Positions 25,272 to 34,914 are shown, counted from the first letter of the stretch. The stretch: DNA of 64,000 bases from Altererythrobacter sp. ZODW24 (GCF_003344885.1 NZ_CP031155.1:2559327-2623326); one strand, 5' to 3'. Numbers and translations: made by a program. The notes: generated by a model not told the origin, from the sequence alone.

Positions 25272-26717
25272 ATGAAAAACATCACACTCGGCCTGTCGGG
25301 CCTTTCGCTTCTCGCCATGTCTACCGCCGCCAGCGCGCAAGTTGCCGGTGGGCCGCTTGAGAAAATGGCTCAGGGACTCAACCCTGATGGCACTAAGATG
25401 GAGTTTTCAGTAGCTTCGCTCGATGCCATCGCCGATGGGGCGCTGGACGGTGACACAATTGCCTATGACTTCGTGGAAGGTATCACGACCGAAGTTGGTC
25501 CGCGCCAGGCCGGAACCGAAGCAGAAAAGCGCGGCCGTGACTGGGCGGTAAAGTGGCTCACCGATCAAGGCTTCCAGAATGTCGCGGACGAGCCGTTTGA
25601 AATGGATACTTGGGTGCCTGGCAAGCTGGCCAGTGCAGAGATCGTCAGCCCGTTCCCGCAGCCATTTGTAATCTCTCCACTGGGCGGAAGCACGTCGACG
25701 GGCGAGAAAGGCATCACCGCAGAAGTGGTCGAGTTCGAGACGTTCGGTGATCTGATGGCCGCGCCGGAAGGCAGCCTCAAAGGGAAGATCGCTTACATCA
25801 GCCATTCGATGACGCCTACACAGGACGGCTCGCAATACGGTTTTGCCGGCCCCGCGCGTTGGGTTGGTGCCAGTGTGGCCGCAAGCAAGGGTGCAGTTGC
25901 GACCGTGATCAAATCGGTCGGCACAGATTATCACCGCAACCCGCATACGGGTGGCACGCGCGTAGTCGACGGGATGACCCCGGCGGGTGCGCTGTCACTG
26001 CCCGATGCTGCCAATCTTGAGCGAATGTTCGACCGCGCCAAGGGCCGTCCGATCACGATGAAGTTGGTGTTGACCCCGCGCAATCTGGGCATCACCACCA
26101 GTGGCAATGTCGTGGCCGAAATTGTCGGGCGCGATCCTTCGTTGCCGCCGGTTCTGCTCGCCTGTCACCTCGACAGCTGGTGGAACGGCACGGGTGCTTT
26201 CGATGATGGTGCGGGCTGCGGAATTGCTGCGGCGGCTGCACTGCATGTCTCGCACACTGGCCAGCCGCTGCGCACGATCCGTGTGCTGATGGCGGGCGCC
26301 GAAGAAGTCGGCCTGCATGGCAGCGTCGCCTATTCCAAGGCGCACATTGACGAGAAGATCGGCGTCGGCCTTGAAAGCGATTTCGGCGCGGACCGTATTT
26401 GGCAGATCCAGACCAACTTCGGCAAAACCAACCCTGATCTGGCCAAGACACTGGCTGCGGCGGTTTCTCGCTTTGGCGTAGCGCCTTCCACGACAGTTGC
26501 GACTGGCGGCGCGGACATCAACATCTCGCGCGACCAGAAGGGTGCGATCATCGATTTGCAGCAGGATGGCACACGCTACTTCGACCTGCACCACACGCCT
26601 GATGACACGCTCGACAAGATTGATCCCGCTCAGCTGCGCCAGAACGTTGCAGTGTGGACTCAAGTTGCTGGCATCCTCGCCAACTATCCAGGTGACATCC
26701 AAGGGGCTGCTGAATGA
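25272..26717 (+). CDS. Secreted M28 family metallopeptidase with PA domain
   Basis: A 481-aa exported zinc peptidase. The signal peptide is residues 1-22, with AQ at the cleavage point (TAASAQ). A protease-associated domain (about 110-260) is inserted before the M28 catalytic core. The ligands are His299 and Asp301 (CHLDSW), Asp311 (FDDGAG), the Glu344-Glu345 pair (GAEEVG), the ESD at 368-370, and the final His440-His441 (DLHHTPDD). M28 members are aminopeptidases or carboxypeptidases; the specificity is not visible. Its stop overlaps the start of the first PH-domain gene as ATGA, so these three genes form an operon. Confidence 0.93.
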   Translation: MKNITLGLSGLSLLAMSTAASAQVAGGPLEKMAQGLNPDGTKMEFSVASLDAIADGALDGDTIAYDFVEGITTEVGPRQAGTEAEKRGRDWAVKWLTDQGFQNVADEPFEMDTWVPGKLASAEIVSPFPQPFVISPLGGSTSTGEKGITAEVVEFETFGDLMAAPEGSLKGKIAYISHSMTPTQDGSQYGFAGPARWVGASVAASKGAVATVIKSVGTDYHRNPHTGGTRVVDGMTPAGALSLPDAANLERMFDRAKGRPITMKLVLTPRNLGITTSGNVVAEIVGRDPSLPPVLLACHLDSWWNGTGAFDDGAGCGIAAAAALHVSHTGQPLRTIRVLMAGAEEVGLHGSVAYSKAHIDEKIGVGLESDFGADRIWQIQTNFGKTNPDLAKTLAAAVSRFGVAPSTTVATGGADINISRDQKGAIIDLQQDGTRYFDLHHTPDDTLDKIDPAQLRQNVAVWTQVAGILANYPGDIQGAAE

Positions 26718-27229
26718 GCGAAGAACCAGTACCTCAAGTGACCGAAGAGGCGGTCCCGCCCGCTGTCGGCCCACACGGTCTTACGCCGGTGCACCCCAAT
26801 CATAAGAAGGTGCTGCGCATTCAGGCGCTGATTGCTTCAGCCTTTCTCTTGATCCCGGCGACAATTGTGCAATTCGCCGCGCCGGTTCCCTTTGGCGTAG
26901 TGCTTGGCCCCGTGGCTCTGCTTTGTGCGCTGTTTGTGTGGCGCCTGCCCCGGCGCCGCTACGCCTATAAGGGTTTCGATATGGGCACCGACCGGCTGCG
27001 CGTAGTGCGTGGATATTGGTGGCGCAGCGATGCCGTGGTCCCGTTTGGCCGAGTGCAGCATCTCGATGTGCAGCAGGGCCCGCTTGAACGGATGTACGGT
27101 CTTGCGACGCTTATCTTGCACACAGCCGGAACGCATAACGCCTCGGTACCGCTTGCCGGCTTGCTGCGCGAAGATGCGGAAGAAATGCGCGAATCGATCC
27201 GTCAACATATCAAGCGCGAAACTCTGTGA
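26714..27229 (+). CDS. Bacterial PH-domain membrane protein (YdbS-like)
   Basis: A 171-aa protein with two N-terminal membrane helices (about residues 33-78) followed by a bacterial pleckstrin-homology-2 domain, seen in RYAYKGFDMGTDRLRVVRGYWWRSDAVVPFGRVQHLDVQQGP. The VPFGRVQHLDV strand plus PLERMYGLATL is the hallmark of YdbS. The biological role of these membrane proteins is not established. It overlaps the M28 gene by four bases, and its own stop overlaps the GTG of the following PH-domain gene. Confidence 0.88.
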   Translation: MSEEPVPQVTEEAVPPAVGPHGLTPVHPNHKKVLRIQALIASAFLLIPATIVQFAAPVPFGVVLGPVALLCALFVWRLPRRRYAYKGFDMGTDRLRVVRGYWWRSDAVVPFGRVQHLDVQQGPLERMYGLATLILHTAGTHNASVPLAGLLREDAEEMRESIRQHIKRETL

Positions 27230-28809
27230 GCGCCGAACCTGACATTGTGCCTGAAATGGCGGCAGAAGCGTTTGTAGAAATTCCTGCAAATGCTGGCTTA
27301 CGCACCGCGCCGTTAGGCTTCGTGGTGAAGGCCATTGAAGGCGTGAAGAACGCGATATTCCCGATGGTTGCAGCGTTCTTTGCTGCGGGTTCGTCCGGTT
27401 ATGCCATGCTCATCGCTATTGGTGCCGGCGCAGTGATTATCGGTCTGACGGGATTCTTCGCGTGGCTCCGATGGACACGCCTCCGTTATTATGTCGGCAA
27501 TGAAGATATTCGCTTGGAAAGCGGCATTCTGAGCCGCGAGGCGCGTTCAGTGCCCTTCGAGCGTATTCAGGACGTCAGCCTCGAACAAAAGCTGATTCCT
27601 CGCCTGCTGGGCCTGACCCAGATCAAATTCGAGACAGGAGCGGGCGGTAAAGACGAGCTGTCGTTGGAATACGTGACCGGTGCCGAAGGCGAACGGCTGC
27701 GTGAAGTCGTCCGTGAACGGCGTGAGGGAGCGGTGGAGCGCGCCGCTGACGGCTTAGAACCCGATACAATTGGGGAGGAGGACGCACCTCCCGTCGAAAG
27801 CGCAGCGCCGATCTTCGAAATGAATGATCGCCGCGTGATTACGTTCGGCGCATTCGAATTCTCGCTCGTGATTTTCGCTGTACTCGCGGGTGCCGCGCAG
27901 CAATTTGATTTCTTGCTGCCTTTCGACATTTGGGACTGGGAACAGTGGGCCGGTGTCGCTGGCGAGCAGACCGATATTGTAACCGGACTGAACGGCCTCG
28001 GCATTGTCGGCCAGGTCTTTGGTGTCATTCTCGCTTTGGGCTCGGTCGCTGTCATCGGTGTGCTGACCGGCATAGCGCGGACTTTCGCCCGCGAATATGA
28101 ATTCCGTTTGGACCGCACCCCCAAAGGTTTCCGCCGTCAGCGCGGCCTGTTCACCAAGACCGATGTTGTGATGCCCGTGCACCGCGTGCAGGCGGCCCGC
28201 ATCCAGACCGGACTTATCCGCCGCCGCTTCGGCTGGCATTCGCTCAAATTCATCAGCCTTGCACAAGACAATGGCTCATCCAGCCACGCCGTTGCGCCCT
28301 TTGCGAAGATGGCCGAGATATGGCCCATCGCCGCCGAGGCTGATATCACGCCCGCTAGCGATGAGCTTGAGTGGTTGCGGCCGTCGCCAAAGAAATGGGT
28401 TGATGGAGCAATCGTCCTATCAGTGATCCTGCTGATGGTGGCGATTGGCTGGTCGATTGCCGGTTTCCTGAAGGTCGCTTTGGCCATCATCGCCATTGGC
28501 TTCCCGCTGATTGCGTTGGGGTTCTGGCTAGGCTGGAAACGTCACCGGTTTGCGCGCGATGTACGTCAGCTGTTTGTGCGCGAGGGTTTGCTATCGCCTG
28601 ACCTCACAATCGCGCCGCGAGTCCGCTTGCAGTCTGTCGAAATCAGGCACGGTCCACTGTCGCGCTGGCGCGGCTATTGCGAGCTGCATTTTGGGCTCGC
28701 AGGCGGCAGCCTATCGATTGATGGAATCGCGTTTGACGATGCCGAGAAGCTCCGCAGCGAAGTGCTCGAAAGCATCGTCAGCGTCGACTTCTCGGATTTG
28801 CCAAAATAG
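27226..28809 (+). CDS. Large bacterial PH-domain membrane protein (YdbT-like)
   Basis: A 527-aa polytopic membrane protein with up to three PH2-type repeats, each marked by a strand-turn such as SVPFERIQDVSLEQKLIPRL, VVMPVHRVQAARIQTGLIRR and RVRLQSVEIRHGPLSR. These are separated by membrane pairs (about 40-80, 205-290 and 390-440). YdbS and YdbT are always adjacent and probably form one complex; their function is unknown. The start is a GTG that overlaps the preceding TGA. No terminator is obvious after the stop. Confidence 0.88.
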   Translation: MSAEPDIVPEMAAEAFVEIPANAGLRTAPLGFVVKAIEGVKNAIFPMVAAFFAAGSSGYAMLIAIGAGAVIIGLTGFFAWLRWTRLRYYVGNEDIRLESGILSREARSVPFERIQDVSLEQKLIPRLLGLTQIKFETGAGGKDELSLEYVTGAEGERLREVVRERREGAVERAADGLEPDTIGEEDAPPVESAAPIFEMNDRRVITFGAFEFSLVIFAVLAGAAQQFDFLLPFDIWDWEQWAGVAGEQTDIVTGLNGLGIVGQVFGVILALGSVAVIGVLTGIARTFAREYEFRLDRTPKGFRRQRGLFTKTDVVMPVHRVQAARIQTGLIRRRFGWHSLKFISLAQDNGSSSHAVAPFAKMAEIWPIAAEADITPASDELEWLRPSPKKWVDGAIVLSVILLMVAIGWSIAGFLKVALAIIAIGFPLIALGFWLGWKRHRFARDVRQLFVREGLLSPDLTIAPRVRLQSVEIRHGPLSRWRGYCELHFGLAGGSLSIDGIAFDDAEKLRSEVLESIVSVDFSDLPK

Positions 28810-28842
28810 GCTGGCTTAGCCTGTTAGATCAGTAATCGTGGA

Positions 28843-29685
28843 CTAGTAATCGTGACCGGGGTTGGTGCGCTTCAACTTGCGCATCAGGCCAGGCCATACG
28901 AGGTTGTCGCCCATGCCTGCTGCGAAAGCGGGCGCGGTCTGCTGGTGAACGCGGGCGCCCATTTCAGGCGGTTCTTCATGCAGCTTATCCTCGCTCCCGA
29001 CTGACTGCGCCAGAATTTGCGTCTTGCAGGCGTTTTCGAGGAAATACATTCGCAGGAATGCGATGGCACAATTCTGACCGACGGTCAGCGTGCCGTGATT
29101 GCGCAACAGCAACAGGTTTTTCTCGCCAATATCAGCGACCAGCCGTTCGCGCTCATCCAGATCAAGCGCGATGCCTTCATAGTCGTGATAGGCGAGGTCA
29201 TCATGCACTTGCATAGAGAATTGCGTGTAGCGGCGCAGGCCGTCCTTCTGCACGGAAACGGCGATGCCATAAGGCGTGTGCACGTGGATCACGCAGCCAG
29301 CGTCCTCGCGCGCGGCATGCACGGCGCTATGGATCGTGAAGCCCGCTGGATTGATGAAGTAGGGCGTGTCCTGTTTGATGTTGCCATCAATATCGATTTT
29401 GACCAGCGAAGACGCTGTCATTTCATCGAACATCACGCCGTATGGATTGATCAGAAAACGTTCTTCGCCATCCTCGTCCGGCAGGCGGGCAGAGATATGG
29501 GTGAAGACCAGATCGGTCCATGCATGCATCGCGCAAAGGCGGTAGGTCGCTGCAAGCTCGCATCTGATTCGCCACTCTTCGTCGGAGACCTTGCCTTCAA
29601 GACGCTCGATCTCGGTCGGATCAGGAATGTTGAACCCTGCTGCAATAGCCAGAGCTGGTTTGGGTTTTTCGACTGCGATGTTCAT
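28843..29685 (-). CDS. Class II aldolase/adducin family protein
   Basis: A 280-aa protein of the class II aldolase/adducin fold. The metal ligands are the two histidines of CVIHVHTPYG and a later His in LLRNHGTLTVG. Glu of LINPYGVMFDEMTASSL is the expected acid/base residue. These enzymes cleave sugar phosphates or related aldols, but this aldolase group (no adjacent sugar genes) is often annotated only by fold. It is monocistronic on the minus strand, with no substrate clue. Confidence 0.9.
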   Translation of the reverse strand: MNIAVEKPKPALAIAAGFNIPDPTEIERLEGKVSDEEWRIRCELAATYRLCAMHAWTDLVFTHISARLPDEDGEERFLINPYGVMFDEMTASSLVKIDIDGNIKQDTPYFINPAGFTIHSAVHAAREDAGCVIHVHTPYGIAVSVQKDGLRRYTQFSMQVHDDLAYHDYEGIALDLDERERLVADIGEKNLLLLRNHGTLTVGQNCAIAFLRMYFLENACKTQILAQSVGSEDKLHEEPPEMGARVHQQTAPAFAAGMGDNLVWPGLMRKLKRTNPGHDY

Positions 29686-29818
29686 TCGATCCTCTCACTT
29701 TCAAGTGAGGGTCTAGCATATTCGCGCAGGCTTTTGCCATTGCGGATGTGAGGCGCGGTTGCGCGTAGCCTAACTGCTATACGGTTATGATAGTGAGTGC
29801 GGGGCGCTGTCGCTCGGA

Positions 29819-29942
<124 letters not shown>

Positions 29943-29993
29943 ACATTTTCATCTCGCGTGAAACTGGCTGATTAAGCCCTGGTTGCCGAAACC

Positions 29994-30070
29994 TGGTGGG
30001 CCCGGCAGGACTCGAACCTGCGACCTATCCGTTATGAGCGGACAGCTCTAACCAACTGAGCTACAGGCCC
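29994..30070 (-). tRNA. tRNA with anticodon CAU (probably tRNA-Ile2, possibly elongator Met)
   Basis: A 77-nt cloverleaf with encoded CCA. The acceptor is GGGCCTG, the anticodon loop CTCATAA gives CAU, and the T-arm carries GGTTCGAGTCC. The GGGCC acceptor and GTTAGAGCTGTCCGC region resemble the lysidine-modified isoleucine tRNA of alphaproteobacteria more than elongator Met, and it is not an initiator. Isotype assignment remains uncertain. Confidence 0.9.
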
Positions 30071-30185
30071 ACGGTTGGCCCCATAGGACGCCGTGGTGTT
30101 TCACTGCGATGCAAACCGCCTTTCGGCTGCTTGCGGCGCGCACCTACCGCGCGTTGATGCGCATGACAAGCGCCATTGCGCATAA

Positions 30186-31193
30186 TTATTTGGTGGCCGC
30201 CATCACTTCCGCAACGGTGGTGGGTTTTATGCTACGCATTTCAAGATATGTGTAGATGCGGCGCCACCAATCATACAGTTCATCGAGGTCCGATTCGGTC
30301 CGTACATAGGGCGTATTCCCGGGGCTGAGTGACGGGCTGTGAAAGGATAGGACGAGCAGCGGCAGGCCGTCGTCCAGTGCCATATCGATACCGCGAATAG
30401 CTTCTTCTGCGCTGACGCCTTCAGGGGTTAGGGCAATCCGTTCAAGCAGTCCTAAACGCGCCAAAATTCCGCGCAGGCGGCCCAGTTTCTCCAGCCGGGG
30501 AAACAGAAACTTGCCCTGTTTTCGCAGCATTCCCCAGAACACGGTCGTTAATGGCAGTTCGAGGAGCCCACCTTCTTCGCCCACCCAATAGGGATGCAAC
30601 GGGTGGTTGCGGTAATTTGGTCCGCCGTCGCCGCCATAATCGAAATTCGAGCGGACAGAGCTGTCGATCGCGATGCCTGATTCGGACAATATTTCGGCTG
30701 TGTTGGGACCCAGTCCATAACGGCCGGCGCGATAGATCAGCGGCTCTGCACCGATGTTCTTTGCAATCACATCGCGCAAACGCTTGAACTTCTCCCGCTC
30801 CAACTCGGCCGGCAAATTCCCGGCGAAGCTGTTGTGGTTGTTTACTTCTTCTTGGTGCGGCGGATTCACCCATGCATGCAACTGGACGCCGACTTCAGCT
30901 TTACCGGCTCTGACCGCATCGCCGATAATCCTGGCCGCCATTTCAGAAGTCGCGACCGGCCAATCGATCAGATAGACGGGGCTGACCCCGATACCTTCGC
31001 AAAACTGCTGGAATTTGCGCAGGCGGGTGACGTGATCGAGCGAATGGCCTGCCTGTTTGAACGGGCCGTGCCAGTCGAATTCTTCCTCTGTATCAACCGT
31101 GAGCAGCGCGCGTTGGCCGAATCCGTCAGTGAACCGGGCGGCACTCTCTGGGAGAGGGGGATTCAAGAATGATGTTGCGGCCACTAATGGCAT
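30186..31193 (-). CDS. Polysaccharide deacetylase, WalW-like
   Basis: A 335-aa carbohydrate esterase family 4-type protein, lacking a signal peptide. The N-terminal LLTVDTEEEFDWHGPF contains the catalytic Asp and Glu environment typical of WalW proteins. VGVQLHAWVNPPH supplies metal histidines, and the C-terminal LSFHSPSLSPG motif is conserved. WalW-type proteins are found in exopolysaccharide loci of alphaproteobacteria and may modify surface polysaccharide. Here the neighbours are tRNAs and a histidine kinase on the same strand (55 bases upstream), so a surface-sensing link is possible but unproved. Confidence 0.85.
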   Translation of the reverse strand: MPLVAATSFLNPPLPESAARFTDGFGQRALLTVDTEEEFDWHGPFKQAGHSLDHVTRLRKFQQFCEGIGVSPVYLIDWPVATSEMAARIIGDAVRAGKAEVGVQLHAWVNPPHQEEVNNHNSFAGNLPAELEREKFKRLRDVIAKNIGAEPLIYRAGRYGLGPNTAEILSESGIAIDSSVRSNFDYGGDGGPNYRNHPLHPYWVGEEGGLLELPLTTVFWGMLRKQGKFLFPRLEKLGRLRGILARLGLLERIALTPEGVSAEEAIRGIDMALDDGLPLLVLSFHSPSLSPGNTPYVRTESDLDELYDWWRRIYTYLEMRSIKPTTVAEVMAATK

Positions 31194-31247
31194 GCCCCTG
31201 CAGAATTTCTGGACTGGCTTTCGTTGCCCGTGATTACCTAAGCAGCG

Positions 31248-32912
31248 CTATGGTCCGGCCCGTTGCCGGTCAAGACCTGCGCTGCCGCTGGCCAGCGGTA
31301 ATGTCAGCCAGAGTTGTTCTTCAGATGCGACCAGATCGCCGCCAGCCTCGCGGGCCTCTGCCCTGGCCAGCCGCAGGGCAAACCCGGCACCAAACATACC
31401 GGCGCTCAGAGCGGTATTACCATCACGCATAGTGGCGTTAAATATATCGTCGTCGCTCAAAAAACGGGCTGGCAGATCGATATGAATGCTGGCGTTCGTA
31501 GCGGTGCGGATCAGTTTTACGCCGATTACTTCACCAGCCGCAACGGCGCCCGCCAATGTCGCCATTAGCCGCCAAACGAGGGCGTCGACTTCTTGCTTTG
31601 CCATCGCCACTGCGCAAGGCACCTCGACGTTATCGAGAGCGAATTCGCTCATGCGTGGGCGCAGCATTCCCGAAAGCTGGTCGGCGGTCGCGATCAGCAT
31701 TTCGGCAATATCGCTCTCTCCGTCCTCAAGCTCCAGGTCGCCAGCCTCTAGCTTCGCCAGCCGGTCCAGTTCCTCGAAACCGGCCAACATCCGCGCGGCG
31801 TCGCCCGCAATGGTTGCGGCCAAGGCGCGATATTCATGCGGGGTGGGACCAAAGAGTTGTTGCTGGATGACTTCCGCAAAGCCTTGGATGGCATTCACCG
31901 GGGTTCTTAGTTCATGCAGCGTTTGCCGGATGCGGTCGGATTGGCTGTCGGCAGGTAGCGAAGCGTCTTGCCCTGCCACCGCAATCCGGCGGGCGCGTCC
32001 GACATGGCCGGTATAACGACCACCATCTGATGAGAACTGCGGCGCAGCGTCAATCTGCCACTCTCCACCAAGCATTGGAACGGAACTTAGCGAAACGCGC
32101 ATACCAGCGACAGGCTGTTGGCGGCGCATCGTCATGCTGATCGGGCTGTCTGGCGCAAAAAGAAAGCCGATGAGGGCGGGAGCGACGCGTCCGCTAGCCC
32201 AATTGATACGCCCGCGCGCGTCGGCTGCGAAATCGAACAGGTTGATGGTGCTGGGCGCTCGTTCACCTTCGGTTTCGCCGAGCGGGAGGCGAGGGGCACC
32301 GTCACGTAAGGGCTCGCTGCCAGTGCTACGCGCCTTGCGATAGCTCTCGATGCGTTTGACCAGTGCTCCGATCTCACCCGTTTCAAGCTGCTTTGAAGTG
32401 GCAGTCGGTGCTATGGCTGAGGCAGAGGGCGGTTCGATCGTGAGCGCGGCTTCCACCGGTTCGTAGCCTTCTGGCTGGGGCAGGACATTGTCGCCTACTC
32501 CTAGAAGAGCCAGCATTTCAGCGACGCTCAGCGGTAGATCGCGGCGGTGGCGCAGCAGGCCGCGTGCGCGGATCGGCAATGCCGGGATCAATTGCAGCCA
32601 TTCATCTTCCTGCAGATCCGCTGACATGAGCGCCGCCGTTGCCACGGCAGGCTCGTCCTCGGCTAGCCGCGCAACCAATGTGGGGTTGCGCAGGCGTGTA
32701 TCCGGGGCAGAAATAGCTGCGGCACGGGTCTTGTCGGAAACCCGTTCTGCGAGAGCGCCCAAGCGCAGGAAAGCCTTCGCGCGCAAATCATCGTTGCGCC
32801 CGCCGCTATAGGCCCCGAGCAGGTCGAGGAGCTGACGATATTGCGTAGCCGCACCGCGTTCGCTTGAGGCGCGGTGTCGCAGCACTGTCGCAAGGCGGTC
32901 GTCGAAATGCAC
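31248..32912 (-). CDS. Sensor histidine kinase with divergent ATPase domain
   Basis: A soluble kinase of about 554 aa. The first 200 residues are alpha-helical and repetitive (a HEAT-like or helical region), then a PAS-like region (about 225-310) is followed by the dimerisation helix with the phosphoacceptor His in LHELRTPVNAIQGF (about residue 333). The ATPase domain is divergent: the usual N-box Asn is not visible (RLMATLAGAVAAGE) and the G2 region reads GMFGAGFALRLARAEA. There is no membrane helix. The GTG at 32912 is preferred because GGAGA precedes it; a TTG at 32939 lacks a site. No response regulator is adjacent. Confidence 0.8.
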   Translation of the reverse strand: MHFDDRLATVLRHRASSERGAATQYRQLLDLLGAYSGGRNDDLRAKAFLRLGALAERVSDKTRAAAISAPDTRLRNPTLVARLAEDEPAVATAALMSADLQEDEWLQLIPALPIRARGLLRHRRDLPLSVAEMLALLGVGDNVLPQPEGYEPVEAALTIEPPSASAIAPTATSKQLETGEIGALVKRIESYRKARSTGSEPLRDGAPRLPLGETEGERAPSTINLFDFAADARGRINWASGRVAPALIGFLFAPDSPISMTMRRQQPVAGMRVSLSSVPMLGGEWQIDAAPQFSSDGGRYTGHVGRARRIAVAGQDASLPADSQSDRIRQTLHELRTPVNAIQGFAEVIQQQLFGPTPHEYRALAATIAGDAARMLAGFEELDRLAKLEAGDLELEDGESDIAEMLIATADQLSGMLRPRMSEFALDNVEVPCAVAMAKQEVDALVWRLMATLAGAVAAGEVIGVKLIRTATNASIHIDLPARFLSDDDIFNATMRDGNTALSAGMFGAGFALRLARAEAREAGGDLVASEEQLWLTLPLASGSAGLDRQRAGP

Positions 32913-33143
32913 GTATTCTCCGGATTTGAGCGGGCGCAAAGCCCGCTTCTTGTTCCGGAAGCACTACCAGTATCGCTGCAACCCCCAATCGGTTTCACAC
33001 GCTGCGTTGCAAAGCGGGACAATTGCCGTCATAGATAATAATATTAGCGTAAACCGGTATTTTATGGTGCATTTGATGCATCTGCGTAGGTTTTATTAGA
33101 GTGCCGGGTTCCTTTTGGGGCTTTTGAGGGATGGAAACGCCAT

Positions 33144-33611
33144 ATGGCAAATCTGGATTCGATTGATCGGCGGCTACTTTCTGAATTGCAGGATGAGGGG
33201 CGCATCACGAATGTGGAACTCGCGCAGCGTGTAGGGCTGACCGCGCCGCCGTGTCTGCGCCGCGTTCGTGCGCTGGAAGATGCTGGCGTAATTCAAGGCT
33301 ATCACGCGGAACTGGACGCTTCCCACCTTGGATTTGCAATCACCGTATTTGCGATGGTCAGTCTGAAGAGCCAGGCCGAAGATGCCTTGCGCGAATTCGA
33401 AGATCATATGAATGGCCTCCCCGAAGTGCGCGAAGTGCATATGCTCAATGGTGAGATCGACTTCATTCTCAAGATCGTCAGCCGCGATTTGCAGAGCTTC
33501 CAGGAATTCCTGACCAGCAAGCTCACGCCCGCGCCGAACGTCGATAGCGTGAAGACATCGCTGACGATCCGCACCAGCAAGCACGAGCCGGGCGTTCCGC
33601 TCGAAAAATGA
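33144..33611 (+). CDS. Lrp/AsnC family transcriptional regulator
   Basis: A 155-aa regulator with an N-terminal helix-turn-helix (LDSIDRRLLSELQDEGRITN, then VELAQRVGLTAPPCLRRVRA) and a C-terminal RAM effector-binding domain (EVREVHMLNGEIDFILKIV). Such proteins form octamers and respond to amino acids. Length is typical. The preceding gene is divergent. Its stop overlaps the start of the following small membrane gene, so they are probably co-transcribed. Confidence 0.95.
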   Translation: MANLDSIDRRLLSELQDEGRITNVELAQRVGLTAPPCLRRVRALEDAGVIQGYHAELDASHLGFAITVFAMVSLKSQAEDALREFEDHMNGLPEVREVHMLNGEIDFILKIVSRDLQSFQEFLTSKLTPAPNVDSVKTSLTIRTSKHEPGVPLEK

Positions 33612-33922
33612 CCGAAGCGATTGTCACAACTTCGTTGATCGCGATGTTCGTGATCGCCTTTGCCGCCAATCTGCGGCTGCCCGAAGCTGACAATCTTCCG
33701 ATGCATTTCAATATCCGTTTCCGGCCAACATGGTCTGCGCCGCGGTTGATTGCGCTGCTTACAATGCCGTTAATTACGGCGATCATCATGATTTGCTTGC
33801 TGGTATTCGAAAGCGGGAACCCTGAAACAGCAACGGGGTTAAAGGTACTAGCGCCGTTTATGATCGCGGCGCATTTGTTGCACATCTATCTGATTTCACG
33901 GCACCTCAAGAACCAATCCTGA
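33608..33922 (+). CDS. Small DUF1648-like membrane protein
   Basis: A 104-aa integral membrane protein with three hydrophobic helices. The segment LPMHFNIRFRPTWSAPR after the first helix resembles the DUF1648/SdpI motif in which Pro-x-His-Phe-x-x-x-G is followed by a Trp. Function is unknown. The start overlaps the Lrp stop by four bases and the CaCA exchanger follows within 12 bases, so the three genes look like one operon. Confidence 0.65.
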   Translation: MTEAIVTTSLIAMFVIAFAANLRLPEADNLPMHFNIRFRPTWSAPRLIALLTMPLITAIIMICLLVFESGNPETATGLKVLAPFMIAAHLLHIYLISRHLKNQS

Positions 33923-33933
33923 ACTGATCTGAC

Positions 33934-34887
33934 ATGACTTATCTCCTCCTTCTCGGCGGCATTGTGCTGCTCGCCATTGGCGGCGAACTGTTGGTTCGCG
34001 GCTCTGTTGGTGTCGCGCGCCATATGGGCGTGTCGCCTCTGCTTGCCGGCCTTACGATTGTGGGCTTTGGTACCTCCGCGCCCGAGCTTGCTACAAGTCT
34101 GCAAGCTGCATTTGCTGGCTCACCGGGTATTGCGGTTGGTAATGTCGTGGGTTCGAATATTGCGAATTTCCTGCTGATTATCGGTGTGTCGGCGATGATC
34201 ATGCCGCTGGCGATTACGCCCAAGGCGTTCAAGCGCGATGGTTCGGCCTTGATGATCGCCACGCTGGCCTGTGTCGGCGTAGTGATGTTCGGCTTTATCG
34301 ACCGATGGATGGGAGTGGTTCTGCTCGTTGCTCTCGCTGGATATATCATCTGGGCGTTCCTGAGTGAGCGTGACACTCATGACAGCGAAGCAATCCGGCA
34401 CGAGCAGGAGGAAGGCGATGTCGCCTCGCCTGAAACCGGTATCTGGACCTTGGTCGCAATCTCGATTGGCGGGATTGCAGCGGCGGTTATCGGCGCAGAC
34501 TTCTTGGTCACGGCGGCCGTTGATCTAGCGCGCGGATGGGGCGTATCCGAAGCAGTTATCGGCCTCACAGTAGTCGCCTTCGGAACCTCATTGCCTGAGC
34601 TCGTAGCCTGCGTGGTCGCTGCGCTTCGCAATCATGGCGATGTCGCGCTGGGCAACGCTGTTGGGTCGAGCATCTACAACATCTGCGCAATTTTGGGCAT
34701 CACGGCGGTCATTCATCCGCTGGAAGTCCCACCTGAAATCATGCGACTGGATATCTGGGTGATGCTGGGCGTGACGGTGCTGCTGGTGGTGTTCCTGCGC
34801 ACTGGCTGGACGTTTAAACGCTGGGAAGGCGCGGTGTTTGCGGCGCTCTATGCGGGCTACTTGGCGGTGCAAGCGAGTATCGCCTAA
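33934..34887 (+). CDS. Calcium/sodium antiporter, CaCA family (YrbG-like)
   Basis: A 317-aa inner-membrane exchanger with ten or so hydrophobic segments. It shows both inverted alpha repeats: FGTSAPELATSL with GNVVGSNIANFLLI near residues 47-90, and FGTSLPELVA with GNAVGSSIYNICAI near 210-250. The Glu in each TS-PE motif is the cation-binding residue. An acidic cytosolic loop (HDSEAIRHEQEEGD) lies between the repeats. It swaps Ca2+ for Na+ or H+. It is the third gene after the Lrp regulator. Confidence 0.95.
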   Translation: MTYLLLLGGIVLLAIGGELLVRGSVGVARHMGVSPLLAGLTIVGFGTSAPELATSLQAAFAGSPGIAVGNVVGSNIANFLLIIGVSAMIMPLAITPKAFKRDGSALMIATLACVGVVMFGFIDRWMGVVLLVALAGYIIWAFLSERDTHDSEAIRHEQEEGDVASPETGIWTLVAISIGGIAAAVIGADFLVTAAVDLARGWGVSEAVIGLTVVAFGTSLPELVACVVAALRNHGDVALGNAVGSSIYNICAILGITAVIHPLEVPPEIMRLDIWVMLGVTVLLVVFLRTGWTFKRWEGAVFAALYAGYLAVQASIA

Positions 34888-34914
34888 CGGTAAACTGAGC
34901 GTCTCAGATCTCGT

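Noticed and set aside
29994-30070. CAU tRNA as initiator tRNA-fMet
   Set aside because: The acceptor begins with a G-C pair (GGGCC) and the anticodon stem lacks the three G-C pairs of initiators; isoleucine-2 or elongator Met fits better.
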